DNA from: Prorocentrum cordatum
Taxonomy: Eukaryota; Sar; Dinophyceae; Prorocentrales; Prorocentraceae
Length of the DNA stretch: 64,000 nt
Direction: 5' to 3'
Assembly: GCA_963575745.1 (NCBI GenBank)
Contig: CAUYUJ010017903.1
Coordinates: 139,001-203,000, forward strand
Shown: positions 21,673 to 33,740 of the stretch, one piece after another
How the letters are laid out: each line of letters opens with the position of its first letter
Numbering within the stretch: position 1 is the stretch's first letter
Translations under genes and position numbers: made by a program
Notes under the pieces: model-generated
What the model was told of the DNA's origin: nothing
Seen by the model: only the letters and a program-made list of their open reading frames with translations
Databases searched by the model: none

Positions 21673-22936
21673 ATGACAGCAGATGTGGCGCGTCCAGCTC
21701 GTCACGCCAGACGGGGGAGGCCGTCTCGACCATGGAGTCGGTGCGCGCACTGCAAAACGTGTGAGTACAATGACAAGTTGGCCGCGTCTGGGGGTAAGTG
21801 CCCCACATGCAGCAAGAAGATCCGCCTCTATGTGCCGAGGGCCCCCAGCGTCTCCTTCGACGAGCACGTGGAGCAGATCGAGCTGCAGGACGACGGCGGC
21901 ACCGTCGCGGGTTCAGGCAAAGTTCACGCTGGCCGACATCCTCGCAGCCCCAGCCCCAGACGCGGAGGCAAGGGCGAGGCTGGTGCCAAGGCCAAGCAGT
22001 ATGCGACGGTGCAGGCGCTCTTGAAGGAGGCGGCCGAGGCGTCCGACGACGTCATGCTGAAGTCGGCGCTGGCAGCCCAGCAGGAGCGGCTTCAGCAGAA
22101 GGTGCAGAGGAGCGGCGTCAGCCCAGGAGGAGCCCGTCTCGGAGGCAGAGGCCGTGCGCAAGGCCGATGGGGCCTGGCGCGCGGCATCTCACCGCCACGA
22201 GCAGACGGTGACGCAGGTCCTGCGCTTGAGGAAGCAGTTGCAGGTGGCGGAGAGCAAGGAACAGAAGGCAGCTGAGGATCTGGCGCTCGCCGAGATCCAC
22301 AAGAAGCGAGCAGCCGAGGCCTTGGCGAAAGCCGAGGGAGTGCAGGCCACGCAGACCACGGCCGCCTCTGTTGATCAGGTGCCCGCGTTCGAGCTGCGCA
22401 TCAACTCGGCAATTTTCGACCAGTTCAAGAGCTGGGATTGTGAGGAGAGCGACAAAGAGCAGCTGCGAGAGTTAAAACGTGAACTCGATCAGTATCGTAC
22501 TGCCTTCGAGTCCAAGGATGTCCAGGCACGTGCCTTCCTCGAGAAGGTTGACGAGTTCGAGAAGGAGGTTGTAGAGCGCATGAACAAGAAGAGGCGCACA
22601 GCAGGAAATGATGAAGGAGCTGCCGCGGGTGATGGAGGTGGTCAGGGCGTACCTCCTACTGCGGCTGCTGGAGGCGCCGAGGGAGCAGCTGCAGCGCCAC
22701 CGCCTGGCGCAGCAGCGCCAGCTGCGGCTGCGGGTGCCTCGCACGTGGCTGGTGCTCCCACGGGCGCCTCTGGCGCGGCTTCGACGCCGACGGAGGCGCA
22801 GGTCAAGGAGGCCGCTGCCGCCATCTCCAAGGCCAGGTTCGACGCGGCGAAGGCCGTGGAGAAGGGCAAGGGCGGCGGCGGCGGCGGAAAGGGTGACGAC
22901 GTCAAGGTCCCCGACGCTGACAACGAGGAGCTGTGA
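21673..22936 (+). pseudogene. LINE 1 ORF1 (zinc-ribbon plus coiled-coil protein)
   Basis: Starts at ATG 21673. In frame 1, residues ~24-45 read CAHCKTCEYNDKLAASGGKC with a following PTC, a C-x2-C...C-x2-C zinc ribbon. An alpha-helical Ala/Glu-rich stretch follows (LLKEAAEASDDVMLKSALAA). Near 22105-22115 the sensible frame moves to frame 2, which continues as a strong coiled coil (RKQLQVAESKEQKAAEDLAL) through to a Gly/Ala-rich tail and TGA at 22934-22936. A zinc motif followed by a coiled coil is typical of LINE ORF1 RNA-binding proteins in dinoflagellates. The frameshift makes the copy non-functional unless it is an assembly error. Confidence 0.6.
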
Positions 22937-22972
22937 CTAGGGGCTGCGACAGCTCCGCTGGGGGAGTCGTCC

Positions 22973-24303
22973 ATGGAGACGACCACTACGGGCAGCAGCA
23001 GTCCTGCAGGCACTGGTGCTTCAACGTCGTCATCGGGGAGCTGCAGCACGACCAGTACTGGGACCAGCACTACTGCATCGACTTCGTCATCGGCGAAGTC
23101 CTCGACCAAACTTTCCTTCGGCAACGCAACCTGCATGGGGGACAAAGCTTGGGGATATCTTTGCCAGACGTCTCGGACGCACGACTATGTCACCGCGTGC
23201 GAGACGCATGTGCATCAGCGAGACCTTGGCAAGTGGACATCCAAGGCGCGCGGTGCAGGTTTGAAGTTGCTGACCAATGGCGCTAGAGCCAAGAGTAGAT
23301 GGAAACAGGTACACCCAGACCAGGAAGCTCGAGCGAATGAAGGAGGTGAGTGGATGTTGGTTCGTAACCATCGCCCTGCTCAGGTTCTTGACGCTGCTCG
23401 TAATTCCCCTGCCCTTCGTCATGATCGATGTGCAGCGTTTGATGGGTTCCTACCTGTATTATTGCATATGCGTGGTTTTTCGCTGGTGGTGTGATCATAT
23501 ACGGATACACGGGGATCGGTTTCAGCGGCGACAACATCCTTCGAATGCGTCGCGTCGGCAGTTTGCTTGCATCTCTTCAGTTGCCATGGATTGCCATCGG
23601 TGACTGGAACATGTCGCCCGCGCAGCTGTGCGCCACAGGTTTCGTGGAAAAGGTTGCAGGCATCGACGTCGCGTCTGAGGCTGAGTTCACTTGCGCACCA
23701 GGTGAAAATCGCCCCTCGCTTTTAGATTTTGTTCTGTGTTCCGAGGCTGCTAGGCCTTAAATCCTGGGGCCCAGGGCCGTCCTGGACGTTCCGTGGAAAC
23801 CCCGCATCGGCCTCAGTCTGGAATTAATCTCAGAGGGTAGCCAGCTGTATACTAGGTTTCTGGATCTTCCACCCCAGCTCCCATCGGTGCCTCGTCCAGC
23901 TAGGCGGCCTGTGGAAGGTTCGAAGTCGAGCCGAGCTAAGGTGGAGCGTAGGTTAGCGCAGCAGCTGGCCAAGCAAAAGCGGCACGATAGAATTCGTGAA
24001 TGGTTTCCTTCTGAGAGTGTCAGCGTGGAGGAGGAGGGGGCGAGTGGTCCGCAGGTCCCCCTCAGCGAAGCCGAAACAGGTGTCGGCGAGCCGCTGGGAG
24101 GTGACGGGTACGATTCCAACGAGGAAGAGGACCCGTGGGCCTTCGAGCCCAGCTTCGGACCCGACCCCGCCCCACCCGCTGCCTCTCTGCCCCCCGCACA
24201 GTCAATGAGTAATTCAGCCCAGCGTGAGAGCCCCCCAGATAGTAGCCCCGAGCAACAGTCTTACGATCAGGAGCCATCGCCCACAGGGTCTGAGGGGAAT
24301 TAA
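22973..24303 (+). pseudogene. LINE 1 ORF2, endonuclease (EEP) part
   Basis: ATG 22973 follows the ORF1 stop by 36 nt. A Ser/Thr-rich leader is followed by an EEP-like domain. HMRGFSLVV (frame 2) ends at a TGA at 23492-23494. The sequence resumes in frame 1 as IIYGYTGIGFSGDNILRMRR and WIAIGDWNMSPAQL, containing the catalytic GDWN. The single-base frameshift is at about 23490. In frame 1 a TAA at 23758-23760 interrupts just after DFVLCSEAARP. Open reading then continues (VPWKPRIGLSLEL, a basic stretch, an acidic region) to a second in-frame TAA at 24301-24303. All downstream sequence to 27480 is in the same frame, so these are two nonsense mutations in one ORF2. Confidence 0.7.
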
Positions 24304-27300
24304 AAATCCAACGCTGAATTTAAGCTAGCAGAGGCCACCTGGAGTGCTGAAAGGAAAAACGTCGGTTTCATTTCGTCGGGTACTTACCCGCCTGCTGATG
24401 CTATCGTCCGTTCCGTTGCACACTCTCTTGGCTCATATCATTGTGGCAGTCTTAGCAGTCTTTTCGGTGCGTGGATTCGCACAGTGGAGGTCAGCTTCGC
24501 CTCGCATCATGGCCAGGCCAGCCTTGGGAGATCTCGCGCCGAGGGGCCCAAGTTCCGCACCGACACTGTCTTGGAAGCGACGCCGTCCAGGATTGCACCT
24601 ATGAGGGATCGCATCAGTGGATGGTGGACCAGGGCCCATGTGGTGCTGGATACATATGCCAAGCATCTGGCTAGAAAGAATGGTGTCAAGCAGCAAGAAT
24701 TGTTAGTTTCAACGTGCAAGAGGTTAGCTTCGGAGGCCCCTGATAAGGGGCACCAGGTCATCAGACAGAATGACGGCATCTCGTGGGTTTCTTGGCTGCA
24801 GCTCATGTCTACGGTTGGTACCTTATGTGCACAGGAGCTGGCTGAGGCAGTCAAGTTTAGTGAGCGTATTTCGCAGAGAAGCCAGAGGAGGGCCATCAGT
24901 CAGTCTCTGGCCGAGTTTCGTGAATGGACAGAGTCTCAGAACGCGGTGTCCACCCTCCACAGGGCCATTCGGGAGGTACCACAGGCACCTCATTCACTCG
25001 TGGACGGTGATAAGACCATCCAGCACCCGCGGGACATCATGGCCAAGAAGAGCCAGAGGTTCCAAGAGCTGTGGGCGCCTGAGGGGCAGCAGCTGGAGGG
25101 GCTTCATTCTTTGTTCGCCGACATCCGTGCACGCGTTGCTGAGGAGCCTCTTCCACCGTTGGCAGGGGAGCAGCTGCGGGCAGCTGGCAGAGCCATGAAG
25201 CAGACGTCAGCCATGGGAGCCGATCGCCTCACGGCGCTCGACACCGATCGGCTCCCCGACATCGCGCTCGAGGGGCTCGCGGTGATCCTGGCTGCCTGCG
25301 AGGCCTGCCAGGCATGGCCGCATCAGCTGCTTCTGACGATCGGCACGCTGCTGCCGAAAAAGGTCACGGGCGACAGAGTCATAGGTTTGCTGCCGCACAT
25401 CGCGCGCCTCTGGTCCCAGGCGCGCGAGCCGTGGGTGCGCTCGTGGACTGAGGAGTGCGAGGCGCCGTGGGATGCCGCGATCCGCGGCAACGCGGCGCTG
25501 CAGGAGGCGTTCGTCCGCGTGGTGGACGAGGAGCTGGCGGCCCGCCTGGGCGTGGCCCACGGCCACGGGCTGCTGGACATCGCCAGCTTTTACGACAGCA
25601 TCGGGTGGCTGCGGCTGGGGCTGACGGCACTGAGGTTGGACTTCCCAGCCGAGGTGCTGGGCCTGGAGCTGCTGCAATGCATGGCGGCGCGGTGCCTTCG
25701 TCAAGCGGGGGCATACCCCGAGGCCTTCGCACCGACCAGGTCGGTGGTGCAGGGCTTGCGTTCAGGCACGCGCTTCGCCAAAGCAGTAACATATTTCATT
25801 ATGCAGAAAATTACGACCAGTCATGTGCAGCTTTCTCATAGGTTGTGGATTGACGATTTGAGCCAGGTGTCCAAAGGGTCCAGACGAGCTGTGCGTGATC
25901 GCCTTGTTGCCTGCCTGAAGGAGACCTGCATGTTGATGCAGAAGGGCGGACTCACCATCTCTCCCAAGAGCGTGGTGGCGTGCACCAAGCTCGCGGACGC
26001 CAAGGGGGTGGTGAGGCGCCTCAGGCTGTCAGGTTTCGCGGTGACGGCAGCGGCGCAGACTCCGTACCTCGGCGTCGACGTCGGTGGCGGCAGACGGCAT
26101 GTCAGAGCAACGCGGACGGCCAGGATTTCACGTCATCGGAAGATGCACGCGAAGGTTGCGAGGTATGCACGTACAGCCAGGCGGTATAGGCTGACGGCGA
26201 GGCTGGAACAACAAGGTGCTGCTGCTGCGGGCGCATATGCTCATCAAGTGCATGGTGTTTTTGGTCATCGAATGCGACAGATGCGAACTTTCATGTGTGG
26301 CGCATCCAGCCCTCGACTCACGGGGAGGTGCGTTACGACGCTGCTTGACTTGCGTGCTCCAGGGCGTGACCCTGCTTGTCGTTTACCGAAGGAATGTTTG
26401 CAGATGTGGATTCGTACATGGCTTTCGCAGCCAGCTCTCAGACATGGGATCGACAAGACGTGGAGGCAGCTGGCACAGGAGCTTCGGTCGATGCAACCCC
26501 AGCTTCGTAGTCGACATGTCAGGGGACCTCAAGCAGCTGTGATCACCTACCTACTCCAAGAAGGGTGGGAACCTGAGGGTCCTGCTGATTGGAGGGTCCA
26601 GCCCGACGGCGCAGGGACGCAGCACAACTGGCAATTCAATCCAGAGGCTCTGACAGGCTTTGAGAAGGTTGATGTCCCGAAGGCCTTCCTGCAGGAGTAC
26701 GAGGGCGCGGTGATGCAGAGGCTGTGGCGGCAGGCTGCTACTCATTTCGACGGCGGTGGCATGGAAGATGGGATCTGCAACCTTTCCCTGCGAGCCCTTC
26801 TTCGACAGCTCGAGGAGGGGCCCAATGGCAAGCAGCTGTCTGGCATCCTGCTGTCTGCAGCTGCGGGGGCAGCCTGGCCGCGGGAGCGCAGGTCCGAGAA
26901 GTCCAAGTTGCCAATCTCGCAAGTATGTGTCAAGTGCAGAGTTGAAGAGGAGACTTCTTTTCACAGGATTTGGAGTTGTTCTAAGTGCACAGATCACGAC
27001 ATCTACAAGTTGTCAGATGAATATGCACCGAGGGCCCACACGCAGCATGAGGTCGAGCCATGTTTTTGGCATAGAGGTCTTTTGCCACAGGCGCGGGTCT
27101 CCGTTCCGCCCCCACATGAGGAGGCCGCCTGGTGGAGTGAGGGCGTTGAAGCGTTTGAAGATAACTGCTTCGGCGTGGGCTCCGAGTCGGCCCCTGTTTG
27201 CCTTTTCGGCGATGCGAGTGGGGGCGAAGCTACTTCTGACCCTCGCCTGAGACGTGTAGGATGTGGTTTAGCACAGTATTCTGATATTTCGGTTAACATG

Positions 27301-28252
27301 CAACTTGTTGCTTCTGTGCGGGGGGGCCTCCCTGGACCCGTCCAAACAGTTGCCAGGGGTGAGCTTTTTAGTTTTCTCACTGCGTTGATCGGCGCTGATG
27401 GAGTGGTGATTTATACCACCGGCAACGCTAATGTTTGCTCTGGTTGGCATTGTGGCCGAGCATTCGCCCCAGAGGGGGGAGAACGCGGATTTGTGGCAGC
27501 AGGTAGGCCAGGTACTCAGTAGAAAACCCAACCTTGTCTGTACTGTCCTTTTCGTGCATTCTCACCAGGAGGCATGCGACGTCCTCCAGGGCAGAGCTCC
27601 TTTGTACTTGGCTGTGGGTAATGCAGCCGCTGATAAGTTGGCGTCAGCAGCAGCACGTGCAGTCAGAATCCCAGCCCCGATTCGTACCAGAGTTCTCACG
27701 AATGAGAAGATGGCTTTCGCCGTCCGCATGCGAATTCTGCTCGCCACCTTGGAAACTTTAAAAGCCGAGCAGGCCTTGGCGGCCGAGGAGCCCCGCGGGA
27801 CCCGCGTCAGGAACCCTGGGCCCAGGCCACCCGCGCCTGTTGTCTGCAAAGAGTTTTCCACGGCTCATGCGTTGTCTGAAAGCAGTCTCTCTTGTTTGAA
27901 GTGTAGGAGTTCAACTTCTAAGGCTAGGAAAAAAGTCTGGTTGGAGACCCCTTGCTTCGACCTGAGGGCTGTAGATGGCGTTGTGTTCAGGCCGCCCCCC
28001 CGTTGCAGGGTGCACATCTGTGGGGGGTGGGCTGATGAGACTCACAGTTTACAATATCACGCTGGGCTGGGGATTTGGTTCTGCAGCACCTGTGGTAGTT
28101 ATGCGGCCCAGCAGTTGGCCCAACTCGGGAAGAGGTGCGATGGCAGACCTGCAAGTAATCGTGTAGATTATTTGAAGAATATCGAACGGGGGATCTGGCC
28201 TAAAGCTTACAGCAAAGCTGATCAGGCCAGAAGAGCGGCTCGTTCTCTTTAA
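24304..28252 (+). pseudogene. LINE 1 ORF2, reverse transcriptase, RNase H and Cys/His C-terminus
   Basis: The frame is open from 24304. RT motifs in order: LLPKKVTGDRVIGLLPHIAR (~25350-25410), WDAAIRGNAALQ, LLDIASFYDSIGW (palm A Asp), VVQGLRSGTRFAK (palm B), LWIDDLSQV (palm C, WIDD at about 25843-25854) and GGLTISPKSVVACTKL. A zinc knuckle CVKCRVEEETSFHRIWSC is at about 26926-26980. RNase H begins FGDASGG (27208) and RGELFSFL (27357). The third acidic position reads TTGNANV, with no Asp. The frame breaks at the G6 run 27474-27479; dropping one G restores NADLW and leads to VHSHQEACD and GNAAADKLA. The C-terminal domain (C-x2-C, then HICGGW, HSLQYHAGLGIWFCSTCGSY) ends at TAA 28250-28252. It drove target-primed reverse transcription when intact. 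Confidence 0.8.
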
Positions 28253-28256
28253 GATA

Positions 28257-28378
28257 ACCCGTAACCGACACAGTCGCAATATCCGTAACTCCGTAACTCC
28301 TGCTCCTCCTCCTCCTCCTGCTCCCTCTCCTCTCCCTCATCCCTCTCCTCCTTCCCCTCCTCTCCATCCTCCCCCTCA

Positions 28379-28410
<32 letters not shown>

Positions 28411-28440
28411 CTCCTCCTCCTGGCACCTGTGCCGCTGGGT
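28257..28440. repeat. TCC/CTCC tract
   Basis: Pyrimidine repeats beginning about 45 bp after the LINE 1 stop codon, so LINE 1 has at most a very short 3' UTR here, or it ends in this tract. Confidence 0.8.
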
Positions 28441-28868
28441 GCCTTTGTGGCGTCCCAGGAAAACAGGCGGGTTGGCAGCCCGATCGTCTCCACAGCTCGA
28501 CGGGGCTGTGGGAGAGACTCTTGCCCTGTGGTTGGCCAGCCACAGTAGGTGCGGGCCCGCCGTACCACCCCTGAGAGGCCCGATGGGGTTACTCGAAGGG
28601 GTCCCCCGACGTGGGGGGCGCGGGAACTTAAGTCCTTGGGCAGCGGGGCCTCCGCTGCTTGAGGCCGGCGGCCAAGTGGGGGTGGTGCCGGTGGCCGTGT
28701 CTCGGGGTGGCATCTCGAGGCACCTCGCAACGGCGGCGCGGATAACGCCGGGGGCGGTCCGTGCCGCCGTTCGTGTTGCGAGGTCCGACTGCATGTGAAT
28801 TCATTCAGGCACCTTGGGCACCTCCTTTCGGGTTGTGTCGCCCAGGTTGTTCTGTCGGGCAACTAATC
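28441..28868 (-). other. Unique segment with a possible C2H2 finger on the minus strand
   Basis: On the minus strand an open frame beginning at 28862 reads CPRCLNEFTCSRTSQHERRH over 28820-28761, a C-x2-C-x11-H-x3-H pattern close to a C2H2 zinc finger. Such single fingers start some non-LTR element proteins. The rest of the frame is Pro/Arg-rich and runs into the TCC tract, so I do not call a gene. Confidence 0.3.
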
Positions 28869-28869
28869 T

Positions 28870-29270
28870 ATCCTCCTCCGCTTCCTCCTCTTCCTCCTCA
28901 ACCCTCCTCTCACCAACCCCTCCTCATCTCCTCCTCCGTCTGATCCTCGTCGTCCCTTGTCTATGCTCATCCTCTCCGCCTTCTACCATGCTCTCCTCCT
29001 CTCACTACCTCCTGCTCCTCCTCCTCTCGTTCACCTACCTCCTCCTCCTACTCATCCTCCTTCCCTCCTCCTCCTCCTCGATACCTCTTTTCATCCTCCT
29101 CCTCCTCCTCCTACCTCCCCCTCCTACCTCCTCCGTAAACTTCCTCCTCCTCCTCCTCCTCCTCCTCCTCCTCCTCCTCCTCCTCCCGCTCCTCCTGTTG
29201 CTCCTGTTCCTCCTCTCCTTCCTCCTCCTTCTCCTCCCCCTCCTCATCCCCCTCATTCTCCACAATTTCT
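28870..29270. repeat. TCC tract
   Basis: CTCCTCCTC repeats, densest at 29140-29185. Leu/Pro/Ser-rich frames are artefacts. Confidence 0.9.
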
Positions 29271-29589
29271 CAATATGAATACTACTCTCCCTCTTCCCCT
29301 GATGACGGAATGGGGGTAGCCGACCCCCCCCGCGTATTGTTTTTTACACGCAGGTTTCCCCGGAGTTGGGTTTTCGCCTGCATTTGTTTCCACAGTGCTG
29401 GTCTCGCTGAGGCGCCGGCCTCATTTTCGGGCCCCGCTCGTTCCGAATCGTGCTCCCGCTGCAGCGATGGTCTCATTTTCGGATCGGTGTTTTGCCTCCG
29501 TCGTTCAGGATGGCGTTCTCGCCCCAGCGCGGGCCTCTTTCTCGCGCGCCCATCCGCCCGCCACCACCGCACCGCGCCCCGCCCCGCCC

Positions 29590-29736
29590 ACCGCCACTTC
29601 CACCCACCAACGCACGCACGCACGCACGCACGCGCACCGCCACCACCACCCCCCTACCCCACCCACCACCACGCTACACCGCGCCACACCGCATCACACG
29701 CGCGCACACCGCATCACACGCGCGCACACACACACA

Positions 29737-29788
<52 letters not shown>

Positions 29789-30140
29789 CACACGCACACA
29801 CACACACACATACACACGCACACACACAAACACAGAAACGCACACACACACACACACCACCACCACCGCCGCCACCACCACCACCACCACCGCCATCACG
29901 CACGCACGCACCTGGCCCACCACCAAACCACCAAGACGCCACGCCACGTCATACCACAGCACACGCACACACACCACCACACACACACACACCACCACCA
30001 CCACCACCACCACCACCACCACCACCACCACCACCACCACCACCACCACCACAACCACCACAACCACAACCACAACCACAACCACAACCATAACCACAAC
30101 CACGCAAACACGCACGCACGCACGCGCACCACAACCCACT
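29590..30140. repeat. ACGC, ACAC and CAC tracts
   Basis: (ACGC)n at 29610-29785, (AC)n at 29785-29860, (CAC)n at 29990-30050 and (ACAACC)n at 30050-30105. Alternating purine-pyrimidine ACGC/AC runs could adopt Z-DNA. Thr/His-rich frames are artefacts. Confidence 0.95.
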
Positions 30141-30270
30141 ACGCACGCACGCGCGGAGCCACAGGTCCGCTACGACACGCGTCCGCGGATAGAGAAAATC
30201 AGCGCCATAGTAAGGGATGGGAGGGAGGGGCAGGACGTCAGATATGACGCGAGCGCACATAGCTTGCCCT

Positions 30271-30370
30271 NNNNNNNNNNNNNNNNNNNNNNNNNNNNNN
30301 NNNNNNNNNNNNNNNNNNNNNNNNNNNNNNNNNNNNNNNNNNNNNNNNNNNNNNNNNNNNNNNNNNNNNN
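30271..30370. other. Assembly gap (100 N)
   Basis: Exactly 100 N between a unique segment and a (TCC)n tract. A round 100 usually marks a gap of unknown size, so colinearity across this point rests on scaffolding alone. Confidence 0.98.
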
Positions 30371-30710
30371 TCCTCCTCCTCCTCCTCCTCCTCCTCCTCC
30401 CCCTCCCCCTCTCGCCGCCGCAGCCGCCTGCCCAGTGCCAGGCAGTCCCTCCCGCCGCGCCGCTCCGCGCCGCGCCCGCGATGTGAGGCGGCAGGCGAGC
30501 CAGGGTGCGGCGGGCGGTCGAACGACGGAGGTCCCCCCCCAACGAGCATGTTTGTCCTCATAGCTCTCCTCTCCTCCTCCTCCTCCTCTCCGCCTCCTCC
30601 TCCTCCTCCTCCTCCCATCCTCTCGCTCCTCCTCCTGCTCCTCCTCCTCCCCCTCCTACTCCTCCTCCTCCTCATCATCATCCTCCTCCTCCTCCTCGTT
30701 CCCCCCCTCG
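30371..30710. repeat. TCC tracts next to the gap
   Basis: (TCC)n at 30371-30400 and CTCCTCCTC at 30565-30700 flank a GC-rich stretch at 30410-30540. Confidence 0.85.
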
Positions 30711-31635
30711 CCCCTCGTCAATCCAATACGAGCCTGCAACTGCCTTTCGACCTGCGTCATTTCCGCCCGTCGAGTTGTTTTCGGCTTGCGTCAGGCTCCG
30801 CCCGCCCCCCCCCCGTCCATGCAAGTAAACTTGCCCTCCCGAGTCAACAAACAGGCTCAAAAGAAAGGCCCTGCGGGGGGGTGGGTGGGCGCCGCCGTCG
30901 CCTCGTTTCCTCGCTTGTGGGCCTCCCACGAGGCCCTCGTCGCCACGGCCGGGGGCTCCCCTCGCCAGCCCTGGCCTGAACGCGCTCCGGCCGAGGTGCG
31001 GGGAGCACGGTCTCCGTGCTCCAGGCCTCCTAGATGGGGCTGGAGTAGATGGGGTCTGAGGATCGCGCCACATCGCCGATGCATCGCCGATACATCCCCG
31101 ATGCTGCTCGATGTTGACCCCGATTTGCTTCATGTCGACGTCGCCGATGCATGCATCGCCGATGTATCGGCGATGCGGCGCGATTCCCCGACCCCATCTA
31201 CTCTGACTCCATCTAGGAGGCCTTTACGTATCCTGCTTGATCCCCCAGAGTTGGGTGGTTGGAAGCTCGCGGTGAATCGTTGGAACCCCGCCAAGAAAAA
31301 AGGGCCTCTTGCGGGGGAGGGGCTTTGAGATTATGGCGTTGCACTTCGCTCGCACGTGGCGTTTGCGGTGTGGGGCCTGAGGGCCATCACGGATTGCTCT
31401 GGCTCATGAGATATTGCACAAAGGTGAGGCCTACGGCTCCGATTAGGATGATGCGCGATGTTGCCTTTTTTCTGGCAGCGTCGGATCTCATGGGGGAGAG
31501 GCCGGGGGGCGGGGGTCCGAGGCGGGGATTGGTTTTCGGGGATGGATGTATTCGGCTCCCCTTAGTCCTTAGTCATCAGGGGCCCCTGTCTGCATGTTCC
31601 CTGTTTCGTATTCTTGCGGTATGGGGGGGGGGACC
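30711..31635. other. No recognisable gene; CATCGCCGATG repeats
   Basis: 31065-31175 repeats ATCGCCGATGCAT-type words around a GATGCATGCATCGCCGAT palindromic centre. 31015-31050 and 31180-31215 are inverted copies of each other (CCTCCTAGATGGGGC-AGTAGATGGGG / CCCCATCTACT-CCATCTAGGAGG), so the whole is a ~200-bp imperfect inverted repeat. The rest is unique. Confidence 0.5.
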
Positions 31636-31639
31636 CCCC

Positions 31640-32480
31640 CCTGCCGGACCCCCTGAAATCTCCACCTTCCGAGCTGCTGGACACCCCTGCAGAGGGCCCC
31701 ACCAGACGTCCGGGCTTCTGGGAGTCCCTGCCAAGCCGTGCAAACAGGGAAGCGGCAGTCCCAACAGGCCCCGGAGACGGTCCAACATGGCCTCAATAGG
31801 GCCCAAAGCACTCCGAGAGGACACTCGAGCAAGCCCCAAGAGGCAACAGCCATAATTTCTGCTACGGTTTTGGCAGCTTTTTGGCATTCTCGCATTTTCG
31901 GGCCACCGACGGCTCCAGGACAGCCTTTCCTAGGTCTCCAGGGCGTCCGAGACCGCCCAGGAGGCTCGAACATCGCCCCGCAACCGACCAAAAGGGCTAT
32001 CGGGCAGTCCAAGAAAGCCCCAAGACAGCCCCAGGGCTTATGATGCTCCAACCTACTTTAGCTTTGATCGCCAGAAAGAATTTCGAGCGCCCAAAAAAGT
32101 GCCGAAACTCAAGGGTTTTCACGTGCCGGGCCCTCGGAGACACTCGCCCGACACTGCTTCGACCTTGTTTCGACACCCTTTTGACACTTTTTCGGGTGCT
32201 CGACATTATTTCTGGGATGTGGTCCTTAAGTAGGATGGGAACAACATAACCCAGGGCCCCAACATGACCCGAGGAGAACTCGATTGCAGCACAAGACGGC
32301 CGCAAGATGCCCCCGAAGAATTCCAATTCGTGACCCGGTCGTTCAGGTGGACCGCGGTTGGAAGCAGGATGGCCCGAGGAAGGTCCCAGGTGCTCCAGAG
32401 GCCCCCAGAGGGCGCCCAGGAGGCTTCCAGGCGGCCCCAAGAAGCCCATGAAACAACTTTCGTGAGGCTTCCGTGAGGCC
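31640..32480. repeat. AAGAGGCCCC-type degenerate array
   Basis: Loose repeats of 12-20 nt with cores CCCCAAGA, GAGGCCCC and GGAGGC, densest at 31640-31830 and 32380-32475. Related arrays lie at 33740-33912, 40860-41100, 43160-43340, 55235-55680, 55830-56370, 57660-58000 and 58860-59760. No coding function is inferred. Confidence 0.6.
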
Positions 32481-32795
32481 TTCCAATGAGGAGCCTCCGC
32501 AATACGAGCCAAGAGCTGAGGAGGATGAAGACGAATTCGCAGGGTAGGGCGAGAATGAGGAAGACGAAGAGGAAGCATGATGGGATCCGACTGACTACCA
32601 TAGCTGATGGTAACGACGTTACCGGGAAAAGCAACAGGAGATACTGCTAACTGTTTTGTTTGTGGCTCGTCGGGCCATCTTGAGGCGATCTTGGGGGCCT
32701 CTTGGGCCGTCTTGAACGCCGTGGGGCCGACAGGTCGTTTGTTTGCTGATAAAATACCAGTATGACGGGGCCAGACGGTTATTCACTGTCCCTGG

Positions 32796-33440
32796 GTGCG
32801 AAGTGGGATTCGCGATGCGGATTGTTGAATATTATTACTTCTAAAGAATAATTATTGTTGGGCCCCCTGGTGCACGCCCCCCCTGCGCCGCCTAGGCCGC
32901 AGCTACATTTTCATCATTTTCGTGAGGAAGCCTCAGGTAAAACGATGTGATCCAGATCCGGTTGTTTTGTTGTAATCCGTTTTCCCTTGCAAAAAACACT
33001 ATAAAATGACATTTCTTGTTCTAATATAATCAAATTTCAAGAATCCCTTGCAAAAAATAAGGTAAAGTGGACATTCGCGCGCGCAAGACGAAATCCTTCC
33101 AAAAGCTTAGTGTTCGGAGCGATTTTAACATAAAAACATCAAAAAACCAATGGTTTTTCAACAAAAAAATGTCAAAATCTCATCCCGCGCGCTCTTGCGG
33201 ATTCGTAGGAAAACCAACACTTTTTAAACATTTCTGTCAAACGGGCTTTTGCGAGCAACTTTTTCGAACTTCTGCGACAACGGTTGCGCACCTGCCAGGG
33301 CCATCATCCCTGTCAAATAATACCATGCGGGACACATTCGTTTTTTCTTCGCGCGCGCACGCCGAAATCTCCAAAAACCATTGGGTTCTTAAGAATTTTA
33401 GCACCGCGCATCATAAAATCACACGAATCGCACCGTAGGT
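32796..33440 (+). repeat. Long dispersed repeat Q, copy 1
   Basis: Nearly identical in order and sequence to 60745-61328: ATTATTACTTCTAAAGAATA, TTTTCATCATTTTCGTGAGG, GCAAAAAATAAGGTAAAGTG, then ACATAAAAACATCAAAA. Internal 190-bp sub-repeats (CCAATGGTTTTT and GCGAGCAACTTTTT blocks) continue to 33600. Both copies have an open frame starting GTGGACATTCGCGCG (33067 and 61032), but without ATG or domain it is treated as non-coding. Confidence 0.8.
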
Positions 33441-33611
33441 CCTCGAAAAACACCTGCACGACTTTTCAAAATTTCCACCCGCGCGCGCTGTCCGAATCCT
33501 AAAAAAACCAATGGTTTTCCAACATTTATGTTACATGAGCTCGCGCGAGCTACTTTCGCACGCTCTTGCAACGGGGTTCGCGCGCCTGCCAGGGGCCATA
33601 ATCCCTTGCGG

Positions 33612-33740
33612 TTGCGCCATAGGTTGCGCCCTCGGCCGCCGAGAATAAAACGCCCCCCTATTGGTTGCGCCATAGGTTGCGCCCTCGGCCGCTGAGAATA
33701 AAACGTCCCCCTACTGGTTGCGCCATAGGTTGCCCCAGGA
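33612..33740 (+). repeat. 53-bp tandem repeat
   Basis: Two and a half copies of TTGCGCCATAGGTTGCGCCC-TCGGCCGC-GAGAATAAAACG, starting near 33612, 33665 and 33718. Confidence 0.85.

Noticed and set aside
29310-30563. 417-codon frame crossing the N gap
   Set aside because: Thr/His microsatellite frame that also reads through 100 N.
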